From Martelella mediterranea (GTDB lineage: Bacteria; Pseudomonadota; Alphaproteobacteria; Rhizobiales; Rhizobiaceae): DNA of 64,000 nucleotides. The position numbers and the translations under genes were made by a program. The stretch covers positions 19,568-83,567 of the forward strand of contig PVUG01000017.1 of the NCBI GenBank assembly GCA_003001975.1, in the 5' to 3' direction. Within the stretch, counting starts at the first letter, position 1, and every line of letters starts with the position of its first letter. This document shows positions 1-8,357 of the stretch, one piece after another. Under the pieces are notes generated by a model. It saw nothing but the letters and a program-made list of their open reading frames with translations. It searched no databases and was not told the DNA's origin.

Positions 1-975
1 GGCTTCATTCGCCGGGCTTCCCGAAACAAGCGCGACGCGGCGGCGCTGAAAGCCGTCGTCGAGCAGGTGCACCGCGCCGGCATTGGCCGCGCCGTCAATG
101 GCGACGCGGGCAAAGTCATTGCGAACTTCGAAGGGCGCGCGGATTTCCGTGGTGGCCGTTGTCGCGCCGGTTTCGAAAACAAGCGGACTTGCCGCAATCA
201 CGCGGCCCTGAAGGTCATAGGCATTGATCGTCAGCTGATCTGCCGGTCCTGCTTCTGCGCGTACGGCCGTAATCCGGCTTGCGGTTGCGCCGTTGTCGAC
301 CGCGGTAATGGCTGCAGGGGCCGTATGATCGGTGGTCATCACCAGAACATCACCGGCACCCGCGCCGTTCAGCATCTCAAGGGCTGCGGTGTCATCCGGT
401 TCGCCAAGCCCGTCTGCCAGAAAGGCGATGGTGCCGGGGGCGGTGCCGTCGAGCGCGTCGACAAGTGCGGTTGCGGCCGGCAGGCGGTCGGGGCGGGCGG
501 GCTGCGGTTCGGCTGCCGCGAGCCTTTGCCGGGCCTCGGTTGCCGAAACCGGGCGCGGATCGCCGGCCGTTTCTGCCGTAAACGCCAGAACCACGGGTTG
601 ATCGGCACGGCCCGCCGCCTCGATCAGCGCATCGGCGGCATCGGTGATGGCGGCCCAGTCTTCCGCGCTTGCCCAGCCATTGTCGATCAAGAGGGCCAGC
701 GGACCGCTCGAGGCAATCTCCGTTCGGTTCGGATTGATCACCGGATTGGCGATTGCGAGGATGACGAGCGTGGCAAGCGCCATCCGCAGCAATGTCAGCC
801 ACCAGGGGCTTTTGGCCGGCGTTTCGTCGCGCTTTGCCAGCCGCAGCAGGATGGCAAGCGGCGGAAACACCTCCCGGCGCGGGCGCGGCGGCGTCAGTTT
901 CAGCAGCCACCAGATCGCCGGCAGAACCACGAGGGCGGCCAGCACGAACGGGCTCAGGAACTCGAAACCACCCAT
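1..975 (-). CDS. DUF4159-type membrane protein, N-terminal part, cut by window edge
   Basis: The frame stays open to base 1, so only the first 325 residues are present. The start ATG (975-973) overlaps the TGA of the DUF58 gene as TGATG, which indicates translational coupling. Two hydrophobic segments at about residues 5-24 and 57-77, split by a basic proline-rich stretch, match the N-terminal double-transmembrane module of BatA-like and DUF4159 proteins. After them comes a soluble region beginning LALLIDNGWAS that resembles a degenerate von Willebrand A fold. In Rhizobiales such a protein follows MoxR and DUF58 genes, and its exact role is unknown. The DUF4159 domain itself would lie beyond the window, so that name rests on the N-terminus and context. 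Confidence 0.7.
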   Translation of the reverse strand, partial: MGGFEFLSPFVLAALVVLPAIWWLLKLTPPRPRREVFPPLAILLRLAKRDETPAKSPWWLTLLRMALATLVILAIANPVINPNRTEIASSGPLALLIDNGWASAEDWAAITDAADALIEAAGRADQPVVLAFTAETAGDPRPVSATEARQRLAAAEPQPARPDRLPAATALVDALDGTAPGTIAFLADGLGEPDDTAALEMLNGAGAGDVLVMTTDHTAPAAITAVDNGATASRITAVRAEAGPADQLTINAYDLQGRVIAASPLVFETGATTATTEIRAPFEVRNDFARVAIDGAANAGAVHLLDDGFQRRRVALVSGSPANEA

Positions 976-1883
976 CAGCGCGGCCCTCCACTGATGCCGG
1001 AAAGCCGCATATGCATCGCCGTCAGCGCTTCCGATGCGGGCCGATCTGTATGGTGGGTGAAGAAGGTCCAGCCGGAACGCCGGGCGGTATCGGCAATCAT
1101 GTCGCGTCGGGCCAGATATTGTTCCAGATAAGCGTTTTTCAGGCTTTCGGCGCGGCCCAGCGTCAGTTCCTGTCCCGTTTCCGGATCGGCAAAGGCGGTG
1201 CGGCCGCTATAGGGAAAGCTTTCCTCCGCCGGGTCGGCGATTTCCGCCAGATGGGCTTTCAGCCCGCGCTCGGAAAGCGGTGCAATCCGGGAAAACAGCG
1301 CTTCCGGGGTATCGAGAAAATCGCCGATGATGATCATTTCCGACGGGCCGCGCACCATCTGCGTGTCCGGCAGAACCGAAGGTATGTCGGGGGCGGCGGC
1401 CAGCAGATGGGCAAGCTTTTCCGCGCCGTTGCGGTTTGCCACCGGCTCCATCAGGCCCGGATAGCCGACGCGCTCGCCCGAGCGCAGCAGCGTTTCGGCA
1501 ATGGCAAGCAGCAAAACCAGCGCACGGTGCTCCTTGGAGACCGAGGCGAGTTCGGAGCGGAAATTCATCGACGGTGTCAGGTCGGCAAAAAGCCAGACGG
1601 TGTGGGCCGCCTCCCACTCCATGTCGCGCACATAGGTGTGGTCGTCGCGCGCCGAACGCCGCCAGTCGACCTTCATCAGGGACTCTCCGGCGGCATAGGG
1701 GCGGAACTGCCAGAAGTTTTCGCCCGGTCCCCGCCGGCGGCGGCCATGCCAGCCGGCAATCACCGTATTGGCAATGCGGCGTGCCTCGATCAGGCAGTCC
1801 GGCAGCAGGGCCGCACGTCTCTTGCCTTCGATGAGGGCCGAATTGCGGGCGGTTGGCGGTGTCGTTTGTCCAATCGAAGCCAA
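975..1883 (-). CDS. DUF58 domain protein (MoxR-associated)
   Basis: This 302-residue protein contains the DUF58 hallmark YAAGESLMKVDWRRSARDD, followed by a von Willebrand A-like half with LFADLTPSM. DUF58 proteins accompany MoxR ATPases and are thought to act as VWA-like partners in metal insertion or envelope processes; the substrate is unknown. The frame is open upstream to 1958, but an ATG there would overlap the MoxR gene by about 60 bp. TTG at 1883 gives the N-terminus (M)ASIGQTTPP and lies 13 bp after the MoxR stop, so I chose it. The start remains uncertain. The gene is the middle member of the MoxR-DUF58-DUF4159 operon. Confidence 0.85.
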   Translation of the reverse strand: MASIGQTTPPTARNSALIEGKRRAALLPDCLIEARRIANTVIAGWHGRRRRGPGENFWQFRPYAAGESLMKVDWRRSARDDHTYVRDMEWEAAHTVWLFADLTPSMNFRSELASVSKEHRALVLLLAIAETLLRSGERVGYPGLMEPVANRNGAEKLAHLLAAAPDIPSVLPDTQMVRGPSEMIIIGDFLDTPEALFSRIAPLSERGLKAHLAEIADPAEESFPYSGRTAFADPETGQELTLGRAESLKNAYLEQYLARRDMIADTARRSGWTFFTHHTDRPASEALTAMHMRLSGISGGPR

Positions 1884-1896
1884 TGGCGGCTGCCTG

Positions 1897-2898
1897 TCAG
1901 TTGAGGTCGCGCGCAGCGATGGTGGCGATGACGTCGGTGACGGTAATGCCTTCGGCACGGGCGGCGAATGTCAGCGCCATGCGATGCTGGAGAACCGGTG
2001 CGGCAAGGGCGCGCACATCGTCAACGGAAGGCGCCAGCCGGCCCTGATAAAGCGCACGGGCGCGCGCCGTCAGCATCAGCGCCTGTCCGGCGCGCGGGCC
2101 GGGGCCCCAGGCAACATTGCGGTCGGTCTCCTCAAAGCCTTCGCCCGGCCGCGCCGCGCGCACAAGCGCCAGGATCGCCTCCAGCACGCTCTCGCTCACC
2201 GGCATCTTGCGGATCAGCGATTGTATTTCCATCAGCCGTTCCGACGTGACCACCGGGCTTGCCGTTTCTTCGGCAGCGCCGGTGGTTTCCAGCAGGATAC
2301 GGCGTTCGGATGCGGCGTCTGGATAGCCGACATTGACCTGCAGCAGAAAACGGTCAAGCTGGGCTTCGGGCAGGGGATAGGTGCCTTCCTGCTCCAGCGG
2401 GTTCTGCGTGGCGAGCACGTGAAACGGCCGCGGCAGGTCGTAATGCTCACCGGCAATGGTGACCGAATATTCCTGCATCGACTGCAGAAGCGCCGACTGC
2501 GTTCGCGGCGACGCGCGGTTGATCTCGTCGGCCATCAGCAATTGCGCGAAGACCGGTCCCTTGATGAAGCGGAAGGACCGGCGTCCGGTCTCGCTTTCCT
2601 CAAGCACTTCGGAACCCAGAATGTCCGACGGCATCAGGTCAGGAGTAAACTGGATGCGGTTGCCGGCAAGGCCGAGCACGGTGCCGAGCGTGGTGACCAG
2701 CTTGGTCTTGGCAAGACCCGGCACGCCGACCAGCAATGCGTGGCCGCCGGAGAGAACCGCCAGCAGCACGCTTTCCACAACATTTTCCTGTCCGTAGATG
2801 ACCTTGGAGACCTCTTCCTTCACTTTCTGAATGTCTTCAAGCGCCTTTTCTGCCTCTGCCACGATCTCCTGAGCAGCATTCGTGTCAGTCGCATCCAT
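1897..2898 (-). CDS. MoxR family AAA+ ATPase
   Basis: This 333-residue AAA+ ATPase carries an unusual P-loop typical of MoxR (GVPGLAKTK, about residues 58-66), Walker B LLMADEINRA and sensor 1 LATQNP. MoxR proteins are chaperone-like ATPases that work with VWA-domain partners, here the downstream DUF58 protein. The frame is open to 2964, but the ATG at 2898 (MDATDTN) has a strong ribosome site GTGGAG eight bases upstream. The longer version would run into the region in front of the divergent DUF1285 gene. The gene heads the leftward operon. Confidence 0.92.
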   Translation of the reverse strand: MDATDTNAAQEIVAEAEKALEDIQKVKEEVSKVIYGQENVVESVLLAVLSGGHALLVGVPGLAKTKLVTTLGTVLGLAGNRIQFTPDLMPSDILGSEVLEESETGRRSFRFIKGPVFAQLLMADEINRASPRTQSALLQSMQEYSVTIAGEHYDLPRPFHVLATQNPLEQEGTYPLPEAQLDRFLLQVNVGYPDAASERRILLETTGAAEETASPVVTSERLMEIQSLIRKMPVSESVLEAILALVRAARPGEGFEETDRNVAWGPGPRAGQALMLTARARALYQGRLAPSVDDVRALAAPVLQHRMALTFAARAEGITVTDVIATIAARDLN

Positions 2899-3055
2899 AC
2901 ACACGTCTCCACGGCCTTGAGCCTGTTCGGGTTTTGCCAGCATATCGCTGGTTTTGTCTTTCAAAAAGGATAATCACCTGTCGGCGGCTGACAAGCCGGT
3001 TTGGAATGACTATTTCGAGAGCAGACAATATTCCACCCGAAACTGGGACGGAAAG

Positions 3056-3670
3056 ATGACGGACCGGACGACATCACTGATAAATGACGCTCAGGGGCTG
3101 GCGTCGGCGATTGCGCGCCAGCTTGAGGACGGGGGCAAGCGCGCGCCCGCACCCGTTGAAAAATGGAACCCGGCCTACTGCGGCGAACTCGATATGGAGA
3201 TCCGCCGCGACGGCACCTGGTTCTATAACGGCACGCCGATCGGCCGCGCTGCTCTTGTGCATCTGTTTTCAACGGTGCTGCGCAGGGACGAGGACGGCGA
3301 GACCTATCTGGTCACCCCTGTCGAAAAAATCCGTATCCGTGTCGAGGATGCGCCCTTTGTCGCCGTGGCCATGGAGGCTTCGGGAAAGGGCGCGCAACAG
3401 GTTCTTTCGGTGCGCACCAATATGGGCGATGTGGTGGAAATCGGCGAGAGCCACCCGTTGCGGTTTGAAATTTCAGGGGAAAACGCCGAACTCAAACCCT
3501 ATGTGCTGATCCGGGGACGCCTCGAAGCGCTGTTTTCGCGGGCGCTGACCTATGATCTGGTCGCGCTCGGCGAGGAAGCTGAAATCGACGGCACGGCAAT
3601 GTTTGCGATACGCTCCGGCGGATTGCTGTTTCCGGTCATGGAGATGGCGATGCTGGAGAAGAACCTGTGA
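3056..3670 (+). CDS. DUF1285 domain protein
   Basis: This 204-residue soluble protein matches the proteobacterial DUF1285 family (CGELDMEIRRDGTWFYNG near the start of the domain, then EDAPF and SVRTNMGD stretches). The function of the family is not established. An in-frame upstream start at 2954 exists, but ATG 3056 is preceded by GGGACGGAAAG and begins MTDRTTSL, which I prefer. Its stop overlaps the GTG of the NUDIX gene, so DUF1285, NUDIX hydrolase and cca form one coupled operon, a common grouping in Rhizobiales. Confidence 0.88.
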   Translation: MTDRTTSLINDAQGLASAIARQLEDGGKRAPAPVEKWNPAYCGELDMEIRRDGTWFYNGTPIGRAALVHLFSTVLRRDEDGETYLVTPVEKIRIRVEDAPFVAVAMEASGKGAQQVLSVRTNMGDVVEIGESHPLRFEISGENAELKPYVLIRGRLEALFSRALTYDLVALGEEAEIDGTAMFAIRSGGLLFPVMEMAMLEKNL

Positions 3671-4305
3671 ACGCCATCCGCACGCCCTATGCCGCTGCAA
3701 GCTTTCGACAGCGCGCGCTCAGTCAGCGCGGGCGGCCGGTGGAACAGGCCTGGCGGGATCATGGCGATCACAAGCTCAATCCGGACCTGTTTACCTATAT
3801 CGAGGACCTCGATATGCGCGCAGCCGCGGTCCTGATCCCGGTGGTCGATTATGGCGACGAGGCGCGGGTGATCTTCACCCAGCGCACGACCAAGCTTCGC
3901 AAGCATTCCGGTCAGATCGCCTTTCCCGGTGGATCGATTGACCCGGGGGACCGGTCGCCGGAAGATGCGGCCCTGCGTGAATGCGAGGAGGAGATCGGTC
4001 TTGACCGTCGCTTCGTGCAGCCTGTCGCCCGGCTGCCGGTCTATCTTGCGGGCACCGGTTTCAGGATCACGCCGGTTCTTTCTGTCGTGCGGCCGGGATT
4101 TTCGCTGAAGGCGAACCCTGACGAGGTGGACCGTATTTTCGAGGTGCCGCTGGGCTTCATCATGAACCCGGCCAACCACGGACACGGAAGCGGTGTTCTT
4201 GGTGGCCAGACCCGGCATTATTACGAAATCAATTACGGCGAATACCGGATCTGGGGCATCACCGCCAGCATCGTCAGAACAATATATGAAAGGCTTTATG
4301 CGTGA
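3667..4305 (+). CDS. NUDIX hydrolase, CoA pyrophosphatase type
   Basis: This 212-residue protein has the UPF0035 signature of CoA-pyrophosphate hydrolases, RKHSGQIAFPGGSID, running directly into the NUDIX box with core RECEEEIGL (metal-binding REXXEE). Family members cleave CoA or acyl-CoA to phosphopantetheine and 3',5'-ADP. Translation starts at GTG 3667 within GTGA, overlapping the DUF1285 stop. The gene's own stop overlaps the cca start in the same way. The N-terminal 50 residues are a lead-in without a recognised motif. Substrate is inferred from the signature only. Confidence 0.88.
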   Translation: MNAIRTPYAAASFRQRALSQRGRPVEQAWRDHGDHKLNPDLFTYIEDLDMRAAAVLIPVVDYGDEARVIFTQRTTKLRKHSGQIAFPGGSIDPGDRSPEDAALRECEEEIGLDRRFVQPVARLPVYLAGTGFRITPVLSVVRPGFSLKANPDEVDRIFEVPLGFIMNPANHGHGSGVLGGQTRHYYEINYGEYRIWGITASIVRTIYERLYA

Positions 4306-5567
4306 AAACGGTCAGTGACGCTCCATGGTTCAGGGAAAGCCGGCTGCAGAAACTTCTCGACGTGCTGAACGACGATGGCGGTGAAACCCGCGTCGTCGGC
4401 GGGGCCGTGCGCAATGCGCTGATGGGCATGCCGGTCGGCGATATCGATGTGGCGACCACGCTCGTGCCGGATGACGTCATCGCGCGGGCGAAAGACGCCG
4501 GGATGAAACCGGTGCCGACCGGGATCGAACACGGCACGGTGACTGTGGTGTGCGAGGGCAAGTCCTTCGAGGTCACCACGCTGCGCGCCGATGTCGAAAC
4601 CTTCGGTCGTCATGCGACGGTGCGGTTCGGCACGGACTGGGCCGAGGATGCCGAGCGGCGCGACCTGACGATCAACGCGCTTTATGCAGACCGCGACGGC
4701 ACGGTGATCGATCTGGTCGGCGGTCTTGCCGATATCGAAACCGGCACGGTGCGTTTCATCGGCGAGGCGGAAACCCGGATCTCCGAGGACTTCCTTCGGA
4801 TATTGCGGTTCTTCCGGTTCTTTGCCTGGTATGGCGGGGGCAGGCCCGATGCAGAAGGGCTGAGGGCGAGCGTGCGCCAGCGTGATGGCCTCAAGACGCT
4901 GTCAGCCGAACGGGTCTGGGCGGAAATGAAGAAGCTGCTTGCCGCGACCGATCCGTCGCGCGCGCTGCTGTGGATGCGCCAGACCGGTGTTTTGACCGTG
5001 GTTCTGCCGGAAACGGAAAAATGGGGGATCGATGCAGTGCCGGGGCTGATCGATGCCGAGCGCCATTTCGGCTGGGCGCCCGATCCGCTGCTGCGGCTTG
5101 CCGCCATGGTGCCGCCCTATGATGTGCGGCTGAAGGATATGGCGGAACGGCTGAAGTTTTCGAATGCCGAACGCGACCGGATGCTGGCCTTTGCTTCTGC
5201 GCCTTCCGTGGAACCCGAAACCTCCAGCGCACGCTTGCGGAAACTGCTCTATGAGCACGGGCAACCGGGGATGCTGATGCAGCTTAGGCTGGCGCTTGCC
5301 TCGGCACGGGCAAAGGCCGCAGACGGCGATCACGATGCGATGGCAAAAGCTGCGGGGCTGTCCCGTCTCGCAGAAGAAGCCGCGCATTGGGAAAAGCCGC
5401 AATTGCCGATTTCGGGCGGGGATATCGTCACGGCCGGTGTGCCGGCTGGCCCGGAGGTCGGGAAAATCCTGGCGAGCCTGGAAAAGCAGTGGGTGGAAAG
5501 CGATTTCAAGCTTGACCGGGCAGCACTGGCCGCCCGGCTGGATACGCTGAAATCGGACAGGACATAA
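4302..5567 (+). CDS. cca: CCA tRNA nucleotidyltransferase
   Basis: This 421-residue class II enzyme adds or repairs the 3'-terminal CCA of tRNA. The head domain shows the nucleotidyltransferase motif GGAVRNALMG followed by GDIDVATT, whose aspartates bind the catalytic metals. Then come RRDLTINALY and the neck motif DFLRILRFFRF. The C-terminal half is the longer tail typical of alphaproteobacterial CCA/poly(A) polymerase-family enzymes. It starts at GTG 4302 in a GTGA overlap with the NUDIX gene and is the last gene of the operon. Its TAA is followed immediately by the GC palindrome that borders the repeat element at 5579. Confidence 0.95.
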   Translation: MKTVSDAPWFRESRLQKLLDVLNDDGGETRVVGGAVRNALMGMPVGDIDVATTLVPDDVIARAKDAGMKPVPTGIEHGTVTVVCEGKSFEVTTLRADVETFGRHATVRFGTDWAEDAERRDLTINALYADRDGTVIDLVGGLADIETGTVRFIGEAETRISEDFLRILRFFRFFAWYGGGRPDAEGLRASVRQRDGLKTLSAERVWAEMKKLLAATDPSRALLWMRQTGVLTVVLPETEKWGIDAVPGLIDAERHFGWAPDPLLRLAAMVPPYDVRLKDMAERLKFSNAERDRMLAFASAPSVEPETSSARLRKLLYEHGQPGMLMQLRLALASARAKAADGDHDAMAKAAGLSRLAEEAAHWEKPQLPISGGDIVTAGVPAGPEVGKILASLEKQWVESDFKLDRAALAARLDTLKSDRT

Positions 5568-5906
5568 GGCCTCAGGCCCAGTTTACTGACAAAGGTTCTT
5601 CCCCCACATTCGTCATGCTCGGGCTTGTCCCGAGCATCTAAACACGCATCAATGCGACAAGCGTTTCGGATGAAAATTTATTTAAATACAACATACTAGA
5701 TCATCGGGCGGTTAATCTGAACCGCCCGATGATCCAGCTCTTTGTTTTGACGCATCGGGTTATCGAAAACCGGATTCCACTTTTTCGCCCGATGCTCTAA
5801 GAAACGCCAACGCCGCTCGTGCGGAACAGTGGTTAGATCCTCGGGACAAGCCCGAGGATGACGCTTCTTAAATGGAGAGGTTTGTCAGCAGCCTGGGCCT
5901 CAGGCC
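5568..5906. repeat. Composite palindromic repeat element flanked by an 11-bp duplicated palindrome
   Basis: The stretch between cca and the DUF1059 gene has no coding capacity and is highly structured. The palindrome GGCCTCAGGCC occurs exactly at 5568-5578 and 5896-5906. Inside it the element begins CAGTTTACTGACAAAGG and ends with the inverted equivalent CCTTTGTCAGCAGCCTG-like sequence. Two outward-paired hairpins lie at 5615-5637 (ATGCTCGGG-CTTGT-CCCGAGCAT) and 5837-5859 (ATCCTCGGG-ACAAG-CCCGAGGAT). A perfect 15-bp-arm hairpin with loop AATCTG lies at 5699-5734. A third hairpin at 5752-5795 belongs to a dispersed repeat type common in Rhizobiales. The element looks nested: one repeat within another. 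Confidence 0.85.
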
Positions 5907-6082
5907 TTTTCTTCGTCCTTGATCCGTTCCTTGATGTTTTCAACCATGTTTTCGCGAATAATACCTTCGCCATGGCTGGTGCGCAGATGCTCAACGGAGC
6001 GGCGGATCACTTCAGCTTCGTCTTCTGCGCTTGTGTGCCAGGTGCAACCGGGCACAAGCGTTCCGCAATCAAAACGTTTCAT
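5900..6082 (-). CDS. DUF1059 domain small protein
   Basis: This 60-residue protein (MKRFDCGTLVPGCTWHTSAE...) matches DUF1059, a short family with conserved CGTLVPGC and a HLRTSHG stretch; its function is unknown. The ATG at 6082 has a perfect ribosome site AGGAGG. The longer frame to 6262 has no such signal and is rejected. Its stop codon TGA lies inside the duplicated GGCCTCAGGCC palindrome, so before the repeat arrived it probably ended almost against cca. Confidence 0.85.
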   Translation of the reverse strand: MKRFDCGTLVPGCTWHTSAEDEAEVIRRSVEHLRTSHGEGIIRENMVENIKERIKDEEKA

Positions 6083-6268
6083 GGTTTCCTCCTTTGTTTT
6101 CCGTCTTCGGATGAAACGCCGGTGGAGATCAATTGTTCGCCAGAAACCGGCGTCGGGAGACATTTTTCCGTGGTTGCCGTCATTCCTGCGGCGGCAAATG
6201 CGTGCCGCAAGACTGCGATCAGCGCCCTTTAATGGATCAGAGCGCTGATCCGTTCTCGGCATCGGGCC

Positions 6269-6439
6269 TCAATGCTGGGCCCAGGTCTCGAACACCGCAG
6301 ACGATTCGCACGGCCGGCCATGCCGGTATGCCATTTCAGCGGCGTATTTGCTGTCATCGGTGCCCGCTACCTTTTCGGGTCTGGGCTTGTAATTTTCCGG
6401 TGATGCCTTGCGTTCTTTATTTCTGACTTCATCTGCCAT
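6269..6439 (-). CDS. Small hypothetical protein (56 aa)
   Basis: This short, very hydrophilic protein reads MADEVRNKERKASPENY and ends SSAVFETWAQH. No domain is recognised. The start at 6439 has a good ribosome site (AGAGGAGCAGGACA before ATG); an in-frame ATG seven codons earlier lacks one. It lies upstream of the DUF1059 gene on the same strand, 186 bp away. The charged composition is like that of small stress-associated proteins, but that is only an impression. Confidence 0.6.
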   Translation of the reverse strand: MADEVRNKERKASPENYKPRPEKVAGTDDSKYAAEMAYRHGRPCESSAVFETWAQH

Positions 6440-6560
6440 TGTCCTGCTCCTCTCGGACAAGTTGCGCTCCAGGCCTCCTAAGTGACCTGGATATTAAACA
6501 CCCTACTTGCAAGGTGAACAAGGCGATTCCGGGATGAAAAATTAACTATAACGATTTAGA

Positions 6561-7472
6561 TTAAGGCCATCTTGTGACAGGCGGCAGCGAGGACAGGATC
6601 GCCTCGATATTGCCGCCGGTTTTCAGCCCGAAAATGGTGCCGCGATCATAGAGAAGATTGAACTCGACATAACGTCCGCGGCGGATCAACTGCTCGTCAC
6701 GATCGGCCGATGACCATTCATGATTAAAGTTGGAGCGCACCAGCCGCGGGTAGATGAGATTGAAGGCGCGGCCGACATCCTGCACGAACGCAAAATCGGC
6801 GTCGATACCGCCCTTTTCCTCCGGCGAATGCTGCCAGTCGAAGAAAATGCCGCCCACGCCGCGCGGCTCCTTGCGGTGCGGCAGATAGAAATAGTCGTCG
6901 CACCATTTCTTCATTTTCTTGTAGTCGACCACATTCTGGTGCCGGTTGCAGGCGATCTCCATGGCGCGGTGAAACAGGATGGTGTCCGGGTCTTCCTGCC
7001 GCCGGCGGCGGCCAAGCACGGGGGTCAGGTCGGCGCCGCCGCCGAACCACCAGCTGCCGGTCACGATCATCCGCGTGTTCATGTGCACGGCCGGCACGTT
7101 CGGATTGACGGGATGGGCGATCAGCGAGATGCCGCTTGCCCAGTAGCGCCCGTTTTCTTCCGCGCCCGGCATGTTTTTCGCCATGTCCTCGCTGAATTCA
7201 CCCTCGACGGTGGAGGTGTGGACGCCGACCTTTTCGAAGACGCGGCCGTGCATTACCGACATCCGGCCACCACCTTCACCGTTCTCCCGGGTCCAGTCCT
7301 TCGGCTCGAAACGACCCGGCTCAAGATCGCTCAAGGGGCCGGTCAGTTCCTTTTCCAGGGTTTCGAAACCAGAGCAGATCGTGTCGCGCAGGCTTTCGAA
7401 CCAGGCACGGGCCGTGCTCTTTCTGGTCTCGATATCATCCGGCAGACCAACAGGTAGATTCGGCCGTTCCAT
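6561..7472 (-). CDS. hemF: Oxygen-dependent coproporphyrinogen III oxidase
   Basis: This 303-residue enzyme decarboxylates two propionates of coproporphyrinogen III to give protoporphyrinogen IX in haem synthesis, using O2. Characteristic stretches include [45 protein letters not shown], and [12 protein letters not shown] near the C-terminus. The frame is open to 7679, but ATG 7472 ([10 protein letters not shown]) gives the normal family length and has GGAG ten bases upstream. A possible operator with inverted arms lies 57-71 bp upstream at 7529-7543. Confidence 0.97.
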   Translation of the reverse strand: MERPNLPVGLPDDIETRKSTARAWFESLRDTICSGFETLEKELTGPLSDLEPGRFEPKDWTRENGEGGGRMSVMHGRVFEKVGVHTSTVEGEFSEDMAKNMPGAEENGRYWASGISLIAHPVNPNVPAVHMNTRMIVTGSWWFGGGADLTPVLGRRRRQEDPDTILFHRAMEIACNRHQNVVDYKKMKKWCDDYFYLPHRKEPRGVGGIFFDWQHSPEEKGGIDADFAFVQDVGRAFNLIYPRLVRSNFNHEWSSADRDEQLIRRGRYVEFNLLYDRGTIFGLKTGGNIEAILSSLPPVTRWP

Positions 7473-7580
7473 GTAATGCGCTCCGCTTGAAATGCATGTG
7501 CCCGTTTGGCCGGGCTTTTGATTTGACTCGCAAATATGATGCGAAAACCTTATCTTCTTTATGAGGTTAAGGATAGCGGG

Positions 7581-7832
7581 ATGACCAACCTTCCAAAGCC
7601 GCCGTCCATGGACGGCCTGAAGAAGCGGATCAGGCAACACCGTCAGCAGCAAAGCGATGGCGGTTTCGTGCGTGAGCACTATTGTCTCACGCGCGAGGAG
7701 GCCCGTGCCAAGGCGCGGGAGTGGTTCGAGAGTTATCCCAAGGCGGCCTACTGGACCGAGGTCGAGAGCTGGCGGGTGCTGAGCGGCGATCGGATCGAGT
7801 TCACCATGCGCAGACTGTCTTCGGCAGACTGA
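7581..7832 (+). CDS. Conserved small hypothetical protein (83 aa)
   Basis: This 83-residue protein begins [17 protein letters not shown] and contains [19 protein letters not shown], an amphipathic helix, then a short beta-rich tail [17 protein letters not shown] do not recognise a named family. It is divergent from hemF and its stop is 6 bp from that of convergent trmL. ATG 7581 has AAGGATAG upstream; the 15-codon upstream extension of the frame is less likely. A small hairpin with a TTTT run (7500-7519) lies in its leader region. Confidence 0.7.
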   Translation: MTNLPKPPSMDGLKKRIRQHRQQQSDGGFVREHYCLTREEARAKAREWFESYPKAAYWTEVESWRVLSGDRIEFTMRRLSSAD

Positions 7833-7838
7833 GTTTCT

Positions 7839-8309
7839 TCAGGCCAGCCCGTCAAAACCGCCGGTCTGCCGCAATGCCTCTCCCGCCATCATGCCAACGG
7901 AAACGGCAAGGTTGATCGAACGCTGGTCCGCGACCATGGGAATGCGCACGCGGTGGTCGACGCTGTCATGAACGCTGTCCGGCACACCGGCGCTTTCGCG
8001 ACCGAACAGCAGGATATCGTCGCCTTCGAAGGCAAATTCGGTATAGGGGTGGCTGGCCTTTGTGGAGGCGAGCACGATGCGCTTGCCGCTCTCCCGTCGC
8101 CACGCCTCGAATGCGGCCCAATCGACATGCCGGGTCATCACCGCCTTGGCGATATAATCCATGCCAGCGCGCTTGAGGTTCTTGTCGGACAGGGCAAAGC
8201 CAGCCGGTTCGATGATGTCGACGGCCAGCCCGAGGCAGGCCGCAAGTCTCAGGATCGTGCCGGTATTGCCGGCAATATCCGGCTGATAAAGGGCGATACG
8301 CATGGTCAT
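7839..8309 (-). CDS. trmL: tRNA (cytidine(34)-2'-O)-methyltransferase
   Basis: This 156-residue SPOUT-class methyltransferase modifies the ribose of the wobble base in tRNA-Leu isoacceptors. The N-terminus MRIALYQPDIAGNTGTILRL and the C-terminal trefoil-knot motif IPMVADQRSINLAVSVG, which binds S-adenosylmethionine, are both intact. FGRESAGVP is the central conserved loop. Two closely spaced ATG codons (8309 and 8303) are possible starts. It converges with the small gene ending at 7832. Confidence 0.95.
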   Translation of the reverse strand: MTMRIALYQPDIAGNTGTILRLAACLGLAVDIIEPAGFALSDKNLKRAGMDYIAKAVMTRHVDWAAFEAWRRESGKRIVLASTKASHPYTEFAFEGDDILLFGRESAGVPDSVHDSVDHRVRIPMVADQRSINLAVSVGMMAGEALRQTGGFDGLA

Positions 8310-8357
8310 GGCCGCTGTTTACGCCCGGACGGGTTGTCGCTCAAGCCTGACGATGCG

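Noticed and set aside
392..991. A 199-codon leftward frame at the left edge
   Set aside because: It is out of frame with the DUF4159-type gene, whose TGATG overlap and membrane helices are convincing.
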